Source of the DNA: Atrina japonica
Taxonomy: Eukaryota > Mollusca > Bivalvia > Pterioida > Pinnidae
Length of the DNA: 64,000 bases
Direction of reading: 5' to 3'
NCBI GenBank assembly: GCA_030159075.1
Contig: BROG01000141.1
Coordinates: 124,001 to 188,000 of the forward strand
Shown here in pieces: positions 1-13,962 of the stretch (the first letter of the stretch is position 1; every line of letters begins with the position of its first letter). Below the pieces are notes generated by a model. It did no database searches, had not been told where the DNA came from, and worked only from the letters and a program-made list of their open reading frames with translations. Made by a program: the position numbers and the translations under genes.

Positions 1-529
1 ATATTCTATGTAATTTTTATTGTTTTCACTTTGTGTAAGGAAATATCAATATAGTCATGTGCCAAATTTGTGCCTCAATTTCAGAATCAAGTGTAGTTTT
101 TTTTTTTATTTAGATTTAGTAATATTGTACACAAGATGCATACGATGTTGCAGTCAGAGATTTGATATCTAACATACATATCATGTTTACAATACTGGTC
201 AGCGACCAATTCTCGGCAAGTACCAATTCTTACCAATTCATTTTATTTTACCTGATATTTTCTGGTTTCTCAGAGAAATTATTTTTTCTTTTCATTCAGC
301 AATCAGAATAGTGTCTTGTGCAGGAAACACAAAAAAAATCTGTGAAAGTATGCACGTGTTTGCACGTTCCGCGCAAGTTAAAAACAGTTGGCGAGAATTG
401 GTACTTAGTGAGAATTGGTCGCTGACCAGTAGTACCTTGGTGACACAACATAATTATGATTTTATTGTATGTCATATGCCTTAGCATATTATGAGTTATG
501 TGCAATGTTTCAGTTTTTTAGTCTGTGAT

Positions 530-1300
530 GAAGGTGTGGTGAGTTCTTTAGTCCTATGTTGGGGTCCATGTTAGTCCTGTGATGAGGTCTTTGTTAGTCC
601 TGATGTGATGTCAATATTAGTCCTGTGTTGAGGTCAATATTAGTCCTGTGTTGAGGTCAATTTTAGTCCTGTGTTGAGGTCAATTTTAGTCCTGTGTTGG
701 GGTCTGTGTTAGTCCTGTGGTGAGGTCTATTTTAGTCCTGTGTTGAGGTTTATGTTAGTCCTGGGTTGAGGTTTATGTTAGTCCTGTGGTGAGGTCTATA
801 TTAGTCCTGTGTTGAGGTCTATATTAGTCCTGTGGTTAGGTCTATGATATTCCTGTGGTGAGGTCTATGTTAGTCCTGTGGTGAGGTCTATATTAGTCCT
901 GTGTTGAGGTCAATATTAGTCCTGTGGTGAGGTCTATATTAGTCCTGTGTTGAGGTCTATATTAGTCCTGTGGTGAGGTCTGTGTTAGTCATGTGGTTAG
1001 ATCTGAATTAGTTCTGTTGTGAGGTCTATGTTAGTTCTGTGATGAGGTCCACAGTAGTTCTATAGTTAGGTCTATATTAGTCCTGTGGTGAGGTCTGTGT
1101 TAGTCCTGTTGTGAGGTCTATATTAGTTCTGCAGTGAGGTTTATAGTAGTCTTGTGATGAGGGCTATGGTAGTCCTGAGAGGAGGTCTATAATAGTTATG
1201 TGGTGAGGTCTATGTTAGCTCTGTAGTGAGGTCTATAATAGTCCTGTGGTGAGGTCTATGATAGTCCTGTGGTATTCTTGTGGTGAGGTCTATAGTTTTT
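530..1300 (+). repeat. 23-bp minisatellite
   Basis: About 33 units of AGTCCTGTGGTGAGGTCTATATT with substitutions; divergence rises toward the right end. Intergenic. Confidence 0.92.
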
Positions 1301-1445
1301 TAAGGATTAAAAATCAGTGTTGAAGACAGAAACAAATGGTCATTTTGATATGTAACAGAATTTTCAATTCATGTATATAGGTCAAAATCTATGGCACTTC
1401 ACCTTGTCACCTGAAATATTGCTGTTGATATATCAGTGAAGAATT

Positions 1446-1579
1446 AAGGGTTACCATGTGACTGTTTTACAAAAACTGACTGGGTATTGGCGATTCCCCC
1501 GTCAGAAATGGATATTTCTGACAGGGGAATCGCTGATACCCTGTCAGTTTATTGTAAAACAGTCACATAGTAACCCTAT
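1446..1579. repeat. Hairpin MITE-like element
   Basis: Near-perfect palindrome: GGGTTACCATGTGACTGTTT at left pairs with the complement ending AGTAACCC at right. Arms are about 60 bp with a short centre (GAAATGGATATTTC). Confidence 0.85.
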
Positions 1580-2045
1580 TCTAATGCCTGCACTTTTTAA
1601 ATTAGCATTTTAATGACAGAAGTGACATGAAACATTGACTTATGCTGGCTCCTACCTTTATCTATGACCAAATTACTTGTTGGTTGATGTGCTTAAAAAT
1701 AGTTACTGATTTATCATATGGATTTGTAAATTTTGATACTGCTTTAGTGATACAATATATTTTTTAATGTTTCATATTTTGAACAAAGAACTCTAGACAG
1801 TAAAAAAATGTTTTGATAGACATTGTAAATAAATAAATATGTAAAAAGTCAAGTTCAGCAAGTGCATCAAAGTCGGTCAGCAGAAATTTGTGTGATGTCA
1901 TATATATTATAAAATCTAGCAGTAAAACGTGAATCTCTTGCAGGTGTTCAATGTCATTGACCAATGAAATAACGTGAATCAAATAGAGTGCATTAGACTA
2001 TGTTGTACATCACGATACAATAATATAAACTTTATACTCTATTCA

Positions 2046-2290
2046 TTGTACTTGGAAATTTTTGCCCCTGGTTATTATTGCCCCTGGTTGTTATTGCCCT
2101 TGGTTATTTTTGCCCTTTTATGATGGAAAATATATTCACCCAGTCTTAGATTTGCCCTAAATGACGTAGTCTCATGGATTGTATGTACGTCCGTGCCTTA
2201 ACTGTTTAGGTAGAAAATATTGCTTTCATTATTTCAAATTCGCCAAATCATCTCTGGGCGAAAAAAAAATGGCAAAAGTTAAAATGGGTG
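2046..2290. repeat. Dispersed palindromic repeat, family of TTTTGCCC / GGCGAAAA
   Basis: Contains GGAAATTTTTGCCCC, CCCTTTTATGATGGAAAATA and GGGCGAAAAAAAAATGG. Related copies are at about 20700-20842, 29133-29335, 34262-34400 and 35495-35721. Confidence 0.65.
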
Positions 2291-3091
2291 TGTTTATATA
2301 TAGAAGTTGTTCCGTCATCTTAATTGGGAAAATTTCAATACATCTAGATATGTACATTTTCAGCAAATTGGGGAAAATATGCTTAAAAGTTTGGGGAGAT
2401 TAAGACTAACCTGCGTTTTCCTAGGAGAAATAGCATTTAACCGACTCCAAATTCCACCAAAACATGTCTTCATGTCAAATTCATATGATCTTTTTGTGAT
2501 TATCTAGCTAAATCAGTTGTTATATCTTAGTTTTGTGTAATTGTAGTGAAGATCTAATTTGGAGTCATTTGTTGCTTGTAAAAATACTAGAGACACATTT
2601 ATGGAAAGAAAATCATGCAAATTTCAATTTTGAAATATATCAAAAGTTGAGTCACTTATATATGTATACCGGTATATGTGACCGGGAGGTAACCCTCCTT
2701 ATAAACTTTAGTAAGATGAGAGATACAGTCTAACCTGTAAATGCAGTCACCTTCTCTAAGCAGCCAGTTTTAATATCTCCCAAATGTTTTCTTATAATAA
2801 AATCATACGCCAATAAGTAGTCACCTTTCTAACACGATCAGTGGTCACACGTAGCACGTCCAAAGTTACAAAGTTGACCCAATTAAACGACCATTCAAAT
2901 TTCAATGTGCCAGTCACTTGTGGTATATACATATACTGATACTGGTCCCATAATTAATCCTAGTATAAATACCGTGGTCGTTTTATATGTTTAAAATACA
3001 CTGACATCAATCTATTAAAACAGCATACATGGGTATGCAGTTTTATATACATGTTTGCTAACATTATAACTTGACTATTTTAAGACCCTCA

Positions 3092-3186
3092 TTTAACTTA
3101 TTTACCCTTAAAGATACATTTGGACTGGTCTAAGTCATTGAGTTTTACAGAAACGTCTATTATTTTTCAGGGGTTGATGAGTTAAG
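3092..3186. repeat. About 90-bp MITE-like repeat (AACTCATTCACCCCTAAAGACA family)
   Basis: One of at least seven copies in the window. The ends AACTCATTCACCCCTAAA and TTCAGGGGTTGATGAGTT form imperfect inverted repeats around ATTTGGACTGGTCTAAGTCA. Confidence 0.75.
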
Positions 3187-3969
3187 AGGTCACCTCTGTT
3201 TATGATTTCCCTTGAGTGACCCCTTAATACATGTTAGACTGTACCTTGAAATAAATGAAAATTGTTTTATGAACATTTAGATAGTTTATATTAATTCATA
3301 TATTTTGACTCTCATGTAAATGGGTAATATGAGGTATAAAACATTGTTTAGTGGGTTTCTTTTGGTACAATGTCTGTGACTTTTTCATTGGATTGTTAAG
3401 AAATATGTCACATTGATTAAACCTTTTTTTTTCAGAATTGTTGAATCAATTCTAAACCATTTTTATACAATAAAAATATCTCTGAACATGAAATTACCAG
3501 CATTTGTTATGATTTAAATTCTAAAACATAATTTTCCAGGCATGAAATAAATGCAGTACAGTATTTCTCTGACATAATCATAATGATATGCGTGTGACCT
3601 CTAGGTCAAACACTCTGGTGGAGCTTTACCGTACATGTTCAATTATTTGTTGAAGCTGATGCAATGTCAGGAAAACAATAGTCAAAAGCTACTTTGCCTA
3701 TTTCACATATAATAATTCTTTTTTCGTGTAAATATGAAATAAATTCAAGCAAATTGCAGGTGCTTCCTGGACACTCGGTTATATTCATTAAAATAAAAAT
3801 ACCAAAAGTTATTTTACGATGGCGGATTTAGCCTAACAGTTCCAATGTCACAGTAAGTTGATTTATTTTCTTATACAGTTTAAGTAGGACATCATCAGAA
3901 ATATGTGATGTGCTACAGATGTTGACCAGTTTTGTGGAGTTATGTTGGTAAAATCACTCCGTTCTATGA

Positions 3970-5103
3970 CATCATATGTAGGTGATAAAGATTTGGAAGA
4001 CATATACAGATGATAAAGATTTGGAAGACATCATATCTAGGTGATAAAGATTTTGAAGACATCTTATGTAGGTGATAAAGATTTGGAAGACATCATACGT
4101 AGGTGATAAAGATTTGGAAGACACTGGGTGATAAAGATTTGAAAAACATAGGTAATAAAGATTTGGAAGACATCTAGGTGATAAAGATTTATGAGACATG
4201 TAGGTGATAAAGATTTGGAAGACATCATATATAGGTGATAAATATTTGAAAGTCATAAATATGTGGTAAAGATTTCGAAGACATCATACATGTATATAGG
4301 TGATAAAGATTTTGAATACATCATATGTAGGTGATAAAGATTTTGAAGACATTATTTGTAGGTGATAAAAATTTGGGAGACACCATATGTGGATGATAAA
4401 GATTTGGAAGACATATGTAGGTGATAAAGATTTGGAAGACATCATATGTAAGTGATAAATATTTTGAAGACACTGGGTGATCAAGATTTGAAAAACATAG
4501 GTAATAAAGATTTGGAAGACGTAGGTGATAAAGATTTATGAGACATGTAGGTGATAAAGATTTGGAAGACATCATATATAGGTGATAAATATTTGAAAGT
4601 CATAAATATGTGGTAAAGATTTCAAAGACATACATGTATATAGGTGATAAAGATTTTGAATACATCATATGTAGGTGATAAAGATTTTGAAGACATTATT
4701 TGTAGGTGATAAAGATTTTGAAGACATCATATGTAGGTGATAAAGATTTTGAAGACATCATATGTAGGTGATAAAGATTTTGAAGACATTATTTGTAGGT
4801 GATAACAATTTGGGAGACACCATATGTGGATGATAAAGATTTGGAAGACATATGTAGGTGATAAAGATTTTGAAGACATAATATGTAGGTGATAAAGATT
4901 TTGAAAACATCATATGCAGGTGATAAAGATTTTGAAGACATATATAGGTGATTAAGATTTGGAAGACGTAGATGATAAAGATTTATGAGACATCATATGT
5001 AGGTGATAAAGATTTTGAAGACATGTAGGTTTTAAAGATTTATGAGACATCATATGTAGGTGATAAAGATTTGAAAAACATATGTAATAAAGATTTGGAA
5101 GAC

Positions 5104-5110
<7 letters not shown>
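3970..5110 (+). repeat. 31-bp minisatellite, first block
   Basis: Units of AGGTGATAAAGATTTTGAAG plus ACATCATATGT with length variants. A larger duplication is visible (about 4020-4300 resembles 4405-4680). The array resumes at 6120-6245 after an inserted region. Confidence 0.92.

Positions 5111-5165
<55 letters not shown>
5106..5165 (+). repeat. (TA)n microsatellite
   Basis: About 30 TA repeats at the border between the 31-bp minisatellite and the GATATC-rich array. Other (TA)n tracts: 19991-20012, 27249-27268, 35189-35262, 46375-46451. Confidence 0.95.
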
Positions 5166-5167
<2 letters not shown>

Positions 5168-5169
5168 GG

Positions 5170-6115
5170 CATTCATTTTTTGATATCAAATATTCGATTT
5201 TCTGATATCAGAAAATATTTTTTGATATCAAAAATTCATTTTTTGATTGATATAAAAAAATCATTTTCTTATATAAAAAATCGAATTTCTGATATCAAAA
5301 AATTACTTTTCTGATATCAAAAAATCAAATTTCTAATATCAAAAATTGAATTTTGTTATCAGAAATTTGATTTTCTGATATCAAATAATATGTAGTATTA
5401 TTTGATCGAATTTCTGATATCAAAAAATTACTTTTCTGATATCAAAAAATCAAATTTCTAATATCAAAAATTGAATTTTGTTATCAGAAATTTGATTTTC
5501 TGATATCAAATAATATGTAGTATTATTTGATATCACAAATTCGAATTTTTTATATAAAAAATGAATTTCTGATATGAAGATATTTACTGTGGACCATTCC
5601 AGAGAGACAAACATGGCTGGTGCATCAGATGGTGCTACTGTGTCTTGCATGGTTAACACAGCATTTGCGGCTCCCTGAGAGGAGTCTGACAGCTTATTTA
5701 ATTATTTCATATAAAATTAAAAACAATCAATAACTATAACTGTTTTTTAAAATGCAAATAAAACTGAGAATTTACCCCGGTCCTGACAAGGATCATTTAT
5801 TTAGGTTTGTTATGGGATATTTTCTGATATAAAAAAATCACATTTTCCGATATCAGAAATTCATATTTTGTGATACCAAAAATTCAAATTCTTGATATCA
5901 GAAAATAGTGGCTATTTTTTACATCAAAAAATCATTTTTTGATATCAGAAATTCGATTTTTTCATATCAAATAATACTACATATTTTTTGATATCAGAAA
6001 ATCATTTTCTGATATAAAAAAATATGTATTATTATTTGATATAAAAAATTCGTATTTCTGATATCAAAAATTAATTTTTTGATATCAGAAAATAGTGAAT
6101 AAATACTAAAACGGC
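5170..6115. repeat. GATATC-rich palindromic array with a unique insert
   Basis: Dense TTTCTGATATCAAAAAATC-type units in both orientations, each centred on the palindrome GATATC. A 122-bp segment is tandemly duplicated (about 5283-5404 and 5405-5526). A non-repetitive stretch at 5575-5815 interrupts it. Confidence 0.88.
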
Positions 6116-6119
6116 GCCG

Positions 6120-6245
6120 CTACATATAAGTGATAAAGATTTGGAAGACATCATAAGTAGGTGATAGAGATTTGAAGACATCATAAGTAGGTGATAAAGA
6201 TATGGAAGGCATATGTAGGTGATACAAATCTGGAAAACATGTAAG
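6120..6245 (+). repeat. 31-bp minisatellite, second block
   Basis: Four units of the same type as 3970-5110, now separated from it by the (TA)n and the GATATC array. Confidence 0.85.
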
Positions 6246-6714
6246 TGTTACGTGGGCTTTAAGTTTAACAATTCATGTAAATGAATACAATATGAGTAGT
6301 CAAATATTCTCACAGCAATTCAACACTTCTTTAGTACTCTGGTGATGGCCAGACTTTGGTTCCTGAGAAAAAGGTTTTGGGCAAATAAACAGGCTAACTG
6401 ACTCACCCAATCAACATAGTGGGGCTCAAACCACAATGATAACCACTCAACTTCAAAAGGCCCAGCTTAAAGGGAACATATTAAGGGTACAGAATAGTTT
6501 ATAAGTTTCTGTTTCACAGCCATATTCCTTCACTGAATATCCATAGATTACACACAATCAGATATTTGATAAAACAAGAGGTTCATCCAGTTCACAGGAT
6601 CTTCATGTGACTAATATACATAATAAGCTTTCACAATACTACATTGCATAGGAATGATGACAGTGTGGACAATCAACATTTTTGGCAAAGAGCAATATGT
6701 CTTTAACTAAGGTA

Positions 6715-8965
6715 TTCTGGTTGAGTTGGTTCAGTGGTTCTTAAGATTTAGTTGAAAATATCTCAGACAATCAGAAGCCAGGATGGCCATCTTGGTTTTT
6801 CAGGTCAGCCCAAAAAGCAGCAACACTTGTTCAGGACATCATAAGGAATACAATATGTGAACCAAGTTTGAAGGCAGTCAGTTCAGTGGTTCTTAAGAAG
6901 AAGTTGAAAATGTTTCAGCCAATCAGACGCCAGGGTGGCCATCTTGGATTTTCGGATCGGCCCAAAAAAAGCAAACAATTCCTCATGACATAATAACGAA
7001 GTGTACTAAGTTTGAATTATATTGGTTCAGCAATATATAAGCCTCTTATAAGAAGAGGTTGAAAATGTCTCAATCAATCAGAAACCAGGGTGGCCATCTT
7101 GGGATTTCCATATTGGCCCAAAAAACAATAGCACTTGGTCAAGACATCATAGGGAACATGTGTACCAAGTTTGAAGGCAATTGGTTTAGCGGTTCGTAAG
7201 GAGAAGTTGAAAGTGTCTCAGCAAATCAGACACCAGAGCGGCCATCATGGATTTTCATATCTGCCCAAAAAACAACAATACCTGGACAGTATATCATAAG
7301 AAACATGTGTACCATGTTTGAAGGCAATTGGTTTAGCAGTTCGTGAGAAGCTGATAATGTTTCAGCAAATCAGACACCAGGGCGGCTCAAAAAACAATAC
7401 CTGGACAGGATATCATAAGGAACATGTGTACCAGGTTTGAAGGCAAACAGTTCAGTGGTTCTTAAGAAGAAGTTGAAAATGTCTTGGCCAATCAGAGGCC
7501 AGGGTGGCCATCTTGGATTTTCGGAACAGTCCGAAAACCAACAACACTTGGTCAGGACATCAACATGTGTACCAAGTTCAGTGGTTCTTAAGAAGTTAAA
7601 AAAGTGTCAGCCAATCGGACTCCAGGGTGGCCATCTTGGATTTTGGGATAGACCCCCAAAAAAACAACATTATTTGGTCAGGACATCATAAGGAACATGT
7701 GTACCAAGTCTGAAGACAACTGGTTCAGTGGTTCTTAAGATTTAGTTGAAAATATCTCAGAAAATCAGAGGCCAGTGTGGCCATCTTAGTTTTTCAGATC
7801 AGCCAAAAAAACACTTGTTCAAGACATAATAAGGAATACAACATGTGTACCAAGTTTGAGGTCAATCGATTCAGTGGTTCTTAGGAAGCTGAAAATGTCT
7901 CAGCTAATCAGACACTAGGGCGGCCATTTTGGATTTTCGGATCGCCCCCCCCTCCCCCCCCAAAAAAAAAACAACATTACTTGGTCAGGACATCATAAGG
8001 AACATGTGTACCAAGTTTGAAGTCAGTTGGTTCAGTGGTTCTTAAGATTTAGTTGAAAATATCTCAGAAAATCAGAGGCCAGTGCGGCCATCTTGGTTTT
8101 TCAGATCCCCCCCAAAAAACAACAACACAATGTCTCAGCTAATCAGACACTAGGGCGGCCATCTTGGATTTTCAGATTGCCCCCCCCCCCCCCCCAAAAA
8201 AAACAACATTACTTGGTCAGGACATCATAAGGAACATGTGTACCAAGTTTGAAGTCAGTTGGTTCAGTGGTTCTTAAGATTTAGTTGAAAATATCTCAGA
8301 AAATCAGAGGCCAGTGTGGCCATCTTGGTTTTTCAGATCCCCCCAAAAAATATCAACACAATGTCTCAGCTAATCAGACACTAGGGCAGCCATGTTGGAT
8401 TTTTGAATTGGCCCAAAAAACAACACTTGGTCAGGACATAAAACCAAACATGTGTACTAAATTTGAAGTATATTGGTTCAGAAATTCTTAAGAAGAGGTC
8501 CAAAATGTTTCTATCAATCAGAAACCTAGACGACCATCTAGGATTTTCATATTGGTCCAAAAAACAACACTAGGTCAGGACATTAAAAGGAACATGCATA
8601 CTAAGTTTAAAGTCAATTGGTCTAAAGGTTCTTAAAAAGAAGTTGAAAATGTATCAGCTAATCAGAGGCCAGGGAAGCCATCTTGGTTTTTTCAGAACAG
8701 CCGGAAATAAACAACACTTGGTCAGGACATCATAAGGAATACAATATGTGTACCAAGTTTGAAGGCAATCGTTGGTTCAGTGGTTCTTAAGAAGAAGTTG
8801 AAAATGTCTTGGCCAATCAGAGGCCAGGGTGGCCATCTTGGATTTTCGGACAGTCCAAAAACCAACAACACTTGGTCAGGACATCATGAGGAACATATGT
8901 ACCTAGTTTGAAGTCAATTGGTTCAGCAGTTTGAAGAAGTTGAAAATATAAATGTTTAATGGATG
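6715..8965 (+). repeat. Tandem array, 150-190-bp units
   Basis: About 13 units with TTGGTTCAGTGGTTCTTAAG, AAGTTGAAAATGTCTCAGCC, GGGTGGCCATCTTGGATTTT, poly-C/A slippage and ACTTGGTCAGGACATCATAA. It ends near AATGGATGACGGACAAAGAA and GCTCACATGAGCAATC, a tail I associate with bivalve repeats. The short open frames in it are repeat artefacts. Confidence 0.9.
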
Positions 8966-10847
8966 ACGGACAAAGAACGATTGCAATAGCTCACATGAGC
9001 AATCATGTCAGCTAAAAAGACAAAACAGTGTATTCAAGTTCTATATCAATTCATTCATTTATTGCAGTAAATGATGTACATTTTTACAAAAGGAAAAGGG
9101 AAAGTGATTTCTTTTTAAGTCTAAAATCCATTATGTATATGTATCTACTTATAAGTATGATTATACAAAAACTGTACAATTGTGTGCGTATGATCTATAA
9201 ATAAACATAATGATCAAACAACCAAATTACCAATGTCACTGCACATTTTAACAAATACAAACAAATATAACCTGTAAAAGAAAAAAAAAACAATAAATTT
9301 ACTTTATAGGCCAATGGCAAATCAGACTCATTTTCAGGTCATAAACATATGGGCAAAAATACCAGCATATTAACCTTTCAGTATGTCAGCTCATGAACTT
9401 ATGATGAACCACATTTTGTCAGTTTGTAAACCACTGACAGACAATATTTGGCAGCTCATAAACCTCCCATTTTGTCATATTATTGAAAAAATGACAATTA
9501 ACCATTTTGTTAGCATCAAAACAAATAGTAACCTATTTTTCGCTAACAAGTGAACAATAAACTAATTTTGTCAAATACAGATATCAAATTGTCTGAAATA
9601 CTTTAAAAAAGAAAACATCACGAAGGTCATAATCCAAACATATAATTGCATGTATGTTGAAATAACACTTTAAACAACACAAAAGAGAAATATAGGACTT
9701 ACAATGGGACAAAAGTAAGACATGCAGTCTTTTTCACACAAACTTGTTTATATAAAACTGTGAAATACTTATTTTACTTTACAATATTAGGAAACATCAT
9801 AGACCTATTGCTTTTATATCTTATTGAAATTTTTGTATTGAATGTATATTCATAAAACAATGAGATTTCTGAACATGCAGCATTTTTTGTGTGTGTGTTG
9901 CCTTCTTTTGTTTGAATTTTATTCTAAATTTACAAATGTACAATTTTACATTACAATATTTTTGTGAAACAAACTAAAGTTCATTCTTGCGGCTAGGGAG
10001 TATCTACTGCCTAACGTAACAGTCATCAAATTTATGGTATAAGAATTCATTGGTTTCATCACTTTGGTCCTTATCTCGAACACCAATAGTATCTAGACTA
10101 TAAAGTGACTATAGACTTCTAAATGGATATTTACATAGTTCAACACATGACTGGTATGGTTTAATCTACCTTACTGACTTTTAAAATGTATGTGCAGTTA
10201 TATACAATGTTTTAAGATAATATTAAACAATGAAAAAAAATGAACAAGCACTGCTGCTGTTTTAAGAAAGCTAAGTTACGAAATTGAATTTAATTCAGAA
10301 AATAAAAAAGAATGACTCATATATTCCTATATTTCAACAACAAAACTTTGACAGATATTCATAGATATATGAATCGGAGATACTCAATGTTCTATATCAA
10401 AATGACACAGAATTCAAAAGCTATGATGTCATTGGTTAGTTACCTTATACCATATCTACACATAGCAGGCAAATATGTTGAAAAATAAGAAAGGGAGAAT
10501 AAGGTGTGGGAAAATCACAAATTAAGAGAATAGAACTGTATATGATGGTATGGCTAAACTGTAAAACTACTTACAATGAGGATGTAATTGATGGCAAAGA
10601 CAAATAACTGGGGTGTTAACTGTACAGTCTGACCAAATACTCCAGTCCTCAGTAATATAACTAACAATTAACCCATTCACCCCTAAAGACTCATTTGGGC
10701 TAGTCCATGTCATTAATTTTAGGTAGATTCTATTATTTTTCAAAGGTAAACGTGTAAAGAACTTGCGAATATAAAGGTAAACAGTTATTTCATGTCTCAA
10801 TTCTACATTATAACACTGTTTATCATGAATCTGAATCAGTCTATTGT
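8966..10847. other. AT-rich non-coding stretch
   Basis: No protein gene seen apart from the MITE-like copy at 10668-10747. AATAAA on the minus strand at 9063-9058 marks a possible distal polyadenylation site. Confidence 0.5.
10668..10747. repeat. About 90-bp MITE-like repeat, same family as 3092-3186
   Basis: Degenerate copy with ACCCATTCACCCCTAAAGAC and a CATTTGGGCTAGTCCATGTC core. Confidence 0.65.
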
Positions 10848-11160
10848 AATATGGTCAGTCTATTGTAATATGGTCAGTCTACTGTTATATGGTCAGTCTA
10901 CTGTTATATAGTCAGTCTATTGTAACATGGTCAGTCTACTGTTATATGGTCAGTCTATTGTTATATGGTCAGTCTATTGTAATATGGTTAGTCTACTGTA
11001 ATATGGTCAGTCAGTCTATTGTAATATGGTCAGTCTACTGTTATATGGTCAGTCTATTGTTATATGGTCAGTCTATTGTAATATGGTCAGTCTACTGTTA
11101 TATGGTCAGTCTACTGTAATATGGTCAGTCAGTCTATTGTTATATGCTCAGTCTATTTAT
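10848..11160 (+). repeat. 19-bp minisatellite
   Basis: About 16 units of ATGGTCAGTCTATTGTAAT. The 76-codon frame across it is an artefact. Confidence 0.93.
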
Positions 11161-11177
11161 TGTACTAGGTTTGAATT

Positions 11178-11425
11178 TTGAAGTGTTTTACACCACACTC
11201 AACAATTTTTCAGTTATATGGTGGCAGCCAGTTTTTTAATGGTGCAGGAGAGAACCTGGTTACAACGTACCCAGGAAGAGACTTACGGCCTTTCCCAAGT
11301 AAACTAGCAAACTTCCTCATAAAAATCAGCCTAGGTTCCAGTGGGGTTAAAACCTGCACTGACCAGAAATGAGAGACTTCATGGTTCAAAGCATGTTGCT
11401 GTAACCACTCAGCCACAGAGGCCCC
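11178..11425 (-). repeat. tRNA-derived SINE, copy A
   Basis: On the minus strand it starts GGCCTCTGTGGCTGAGTGGT with A-box TGGCTGAGTGGTTA; the B-box is degenerate (GGTTTTAACCC). The body contains GAAGTCTCTCATTTCTGGTC and ends in CCATATAACTG. Copies B and C are at 19038-19237 and 22697-22945. Confidence 0.8.
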
Positions 11426-12285
11426 CTGTTCTTGGTAAGCTAGTCTTTTGTAATATTGTAAGTCAGTCTATTGTAATATGATACGTTAATCTACTGTAAT
11501 ATGGGAAGCCCATCTTTTTATTCAATTGTAAGTACGTGGTTATTTATGTCTGGTGATAAAATGGATGTTTACATTCCAACACACAAAAACATGAGTGAAA
11601 ATGGGAATTTTCATAGAATATCAAAATATGACACCATGAGATTATAATTTACAATATGACATCAACTATTAACAAAAATTGTCAGTGATAAAGAGTTGTT
11701 GAGGGATTTAAAATCAATGACAACAGTTACAGAAACACCACTTGCTATAGTATCTATGATAGAAATAACATTTAGGACATAATCTATGATAAAAAATAAC
11801 ATTACTGATGGCGACACTGTATTAACTATTGACACTGACAATAACATGACATTACCAATGGAAGTAATAACTACTTATATTGACAATAAAATAACATTAT
11901 TAATGGTGACACAGTATTAACTATTAATATTAACATTCTCACATCAGTTACGACACAGTACATGAAAACTAAGTACATCAAAGAGATACTACAATGAAAA
12001 TACTGTGTTATGTATCGGCTCTCGTAACAGCCGATATTCCTTTATAGGGAAAACTTAAATACACGATAACCAGAAATGCTGTATAAGCTCTCGAAGCTCT
12101 AGAAAAATAACAGATATCCCCTCAATGCAAAAACTTAATATTCAGTACACAGAAATGCTTTTAAAGAACTTAAATTTAAAATAAAATCATAAACTCTTTG
12201 AATTTAACACTCGACTAAACTGAATTTCCAAAACAGGCAAAATTGTAAATGTGTAACAGATGTATTATACATAATTCATAAAGAA

Positions 12286-12470
12286 TACAGTAAAACCTGC
12301 TATAGTGGCCACCTCTATATAAGGATTACCTGTTTATAAAGGCCAGTTTTTTTTAAGTCCCTTGACTGCATACTTCAACTAAATTGAACCTGTGTATAAG
12401 GGTCACCTGCACATAAAGGTCAATATTTTCTGGTCCCTTGGGTGGCCCCTATATACAGGTTTCACTGTAC
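12286..12470. repeat. Dispersed palindromic repeat (GTGAAAC...TATATA / GTGGTC family)
   Basis: CAGTAAAACCTGCTATAGTG at left and GGTTTCACTGTA at right. Related to 22462-22617 and 35323-35490. Confidence 0.7.
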
Positions 12471-13962
12471 TACTGAACATGTCACAAAACCCATGGAGAT
12501 GTATTTTCTCTACTGTGATTAATTTTACATGTATAATATTTACAGTAGAAATTTGTTGTTTCCCTTTAATGGCATTCAAGCTGTCAAAATGGATTTTGTT
12601 TTTGTATTGAAAGTTTCAAATATTGGACATTTTATACAAATAAAATGTTTTTCAAAAAATCCTGGGCTGAAAAAAACTTGTTGTGATATCAAATTTGTGA
12701 AAAGAAACTAAATGTGAACACATGGTGAATAATAGACAAGTAAACACTTGTATTCTTACAAGGATGGCAGGAACATCACTGGCATATTACATTCATTCTA
12801 GGCAATGTGTTAAAATTTTCTATGGCAATAAAATTTCATCTTTTTAGCTTTTTTAATCAAAGTTTTGGTCTAATCGGGGGATATTTTTTTTTATCAAAAT
12901 GACAGCCTGTTTGCCTTTAAAGATATTAAAGCTAAGCTCAATCTGAAGGTCAGCAATTTTACTTACATTCCCAAGTATATTGTTTACGGTAAAACTTAAT
13001 ATCAAAATAACGAATAACTAGGTATCACTTTCTTATCATTACAGTACAACTCTAAAATACTTCCCAATCATCAATTTTCCTACAGCATGTTCATGGTAAA
13101 GTACAAAGTTTACCTTTAAAAAGGTTTTGAAGTACAGAAATATTTCTCTTTTCAAAAACCACACACCCTTATTTTAACTTTACTCACGTCTGAAATTCAA
13201 ATAATAATAATATGAATTCCTCTGTCAAAGATTAATCCATTAAGAAAATAAAGGTAGAATGGATTAGGGGATTATTTATTTACTAATATTTTGTGTGTGT
13301 AATTGAGATGTTTCCATCTATACTGGTGGTACTCTTCACCATTTTCATTGTCAATGATTTAAGAACATGATACATCTTCATATGCAATAGGGCATGTAAG
13401 CTAATTACCAGACATTAATACATATTATTTTGCTGGTAAATTTCTAGTAGCGAAAACTATTTCACCCTCCCCTCAATATACCGGTATAAGTTTTACATAC
13501 ACTTTACTCTGATCTGAAACATTTCTTCAACAGATATAATATCTACATATTTATGTCCAAGAAAAAAAAAACGTTATCCTAAATCAGGACAAATAATAAA
13601 TTTCTTAAAATATGTATTTTAACAAATAACAATTGAAGAAAACTGATATTTCCTTTATATATGTATTAAATTGTTTTCACCTAAATATATCTCTCTCTAT
13701 ATATATCTATATATATATGTAAAATATATAATACCTACATGTATACAAAGCTTTTAATTTTGACTAGTTTCAAGATATCTTGAGAATTAAAATAATGGTC
13801 ACATCTTACCAGTCGGTGCTCATGGTATTTAGATTATGTGGTTGACCTCATTACTTATATCACACTGCCTCCCTCACCAAACTGACCAGGTTTTTAGTAT
13901 GACTGTAAAGGTGGGACCAAGTCACAAAATGCCCATGAAATATTCTTCTATACAGAACTATA

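Noticed and set aside
530..1300. CRISPR-like regular repeats
   Set aside because: Units of 23 bp without unique spacers in a eukaryotic genome; the same applies to the arrays at 3970-5110 and 10848-11160.
6715..8965. Short protein frames with repeated GGHLGFS
   Set aside because: They are translations of the tandem repeat unit with poly-C/A slippage, not a gene family.
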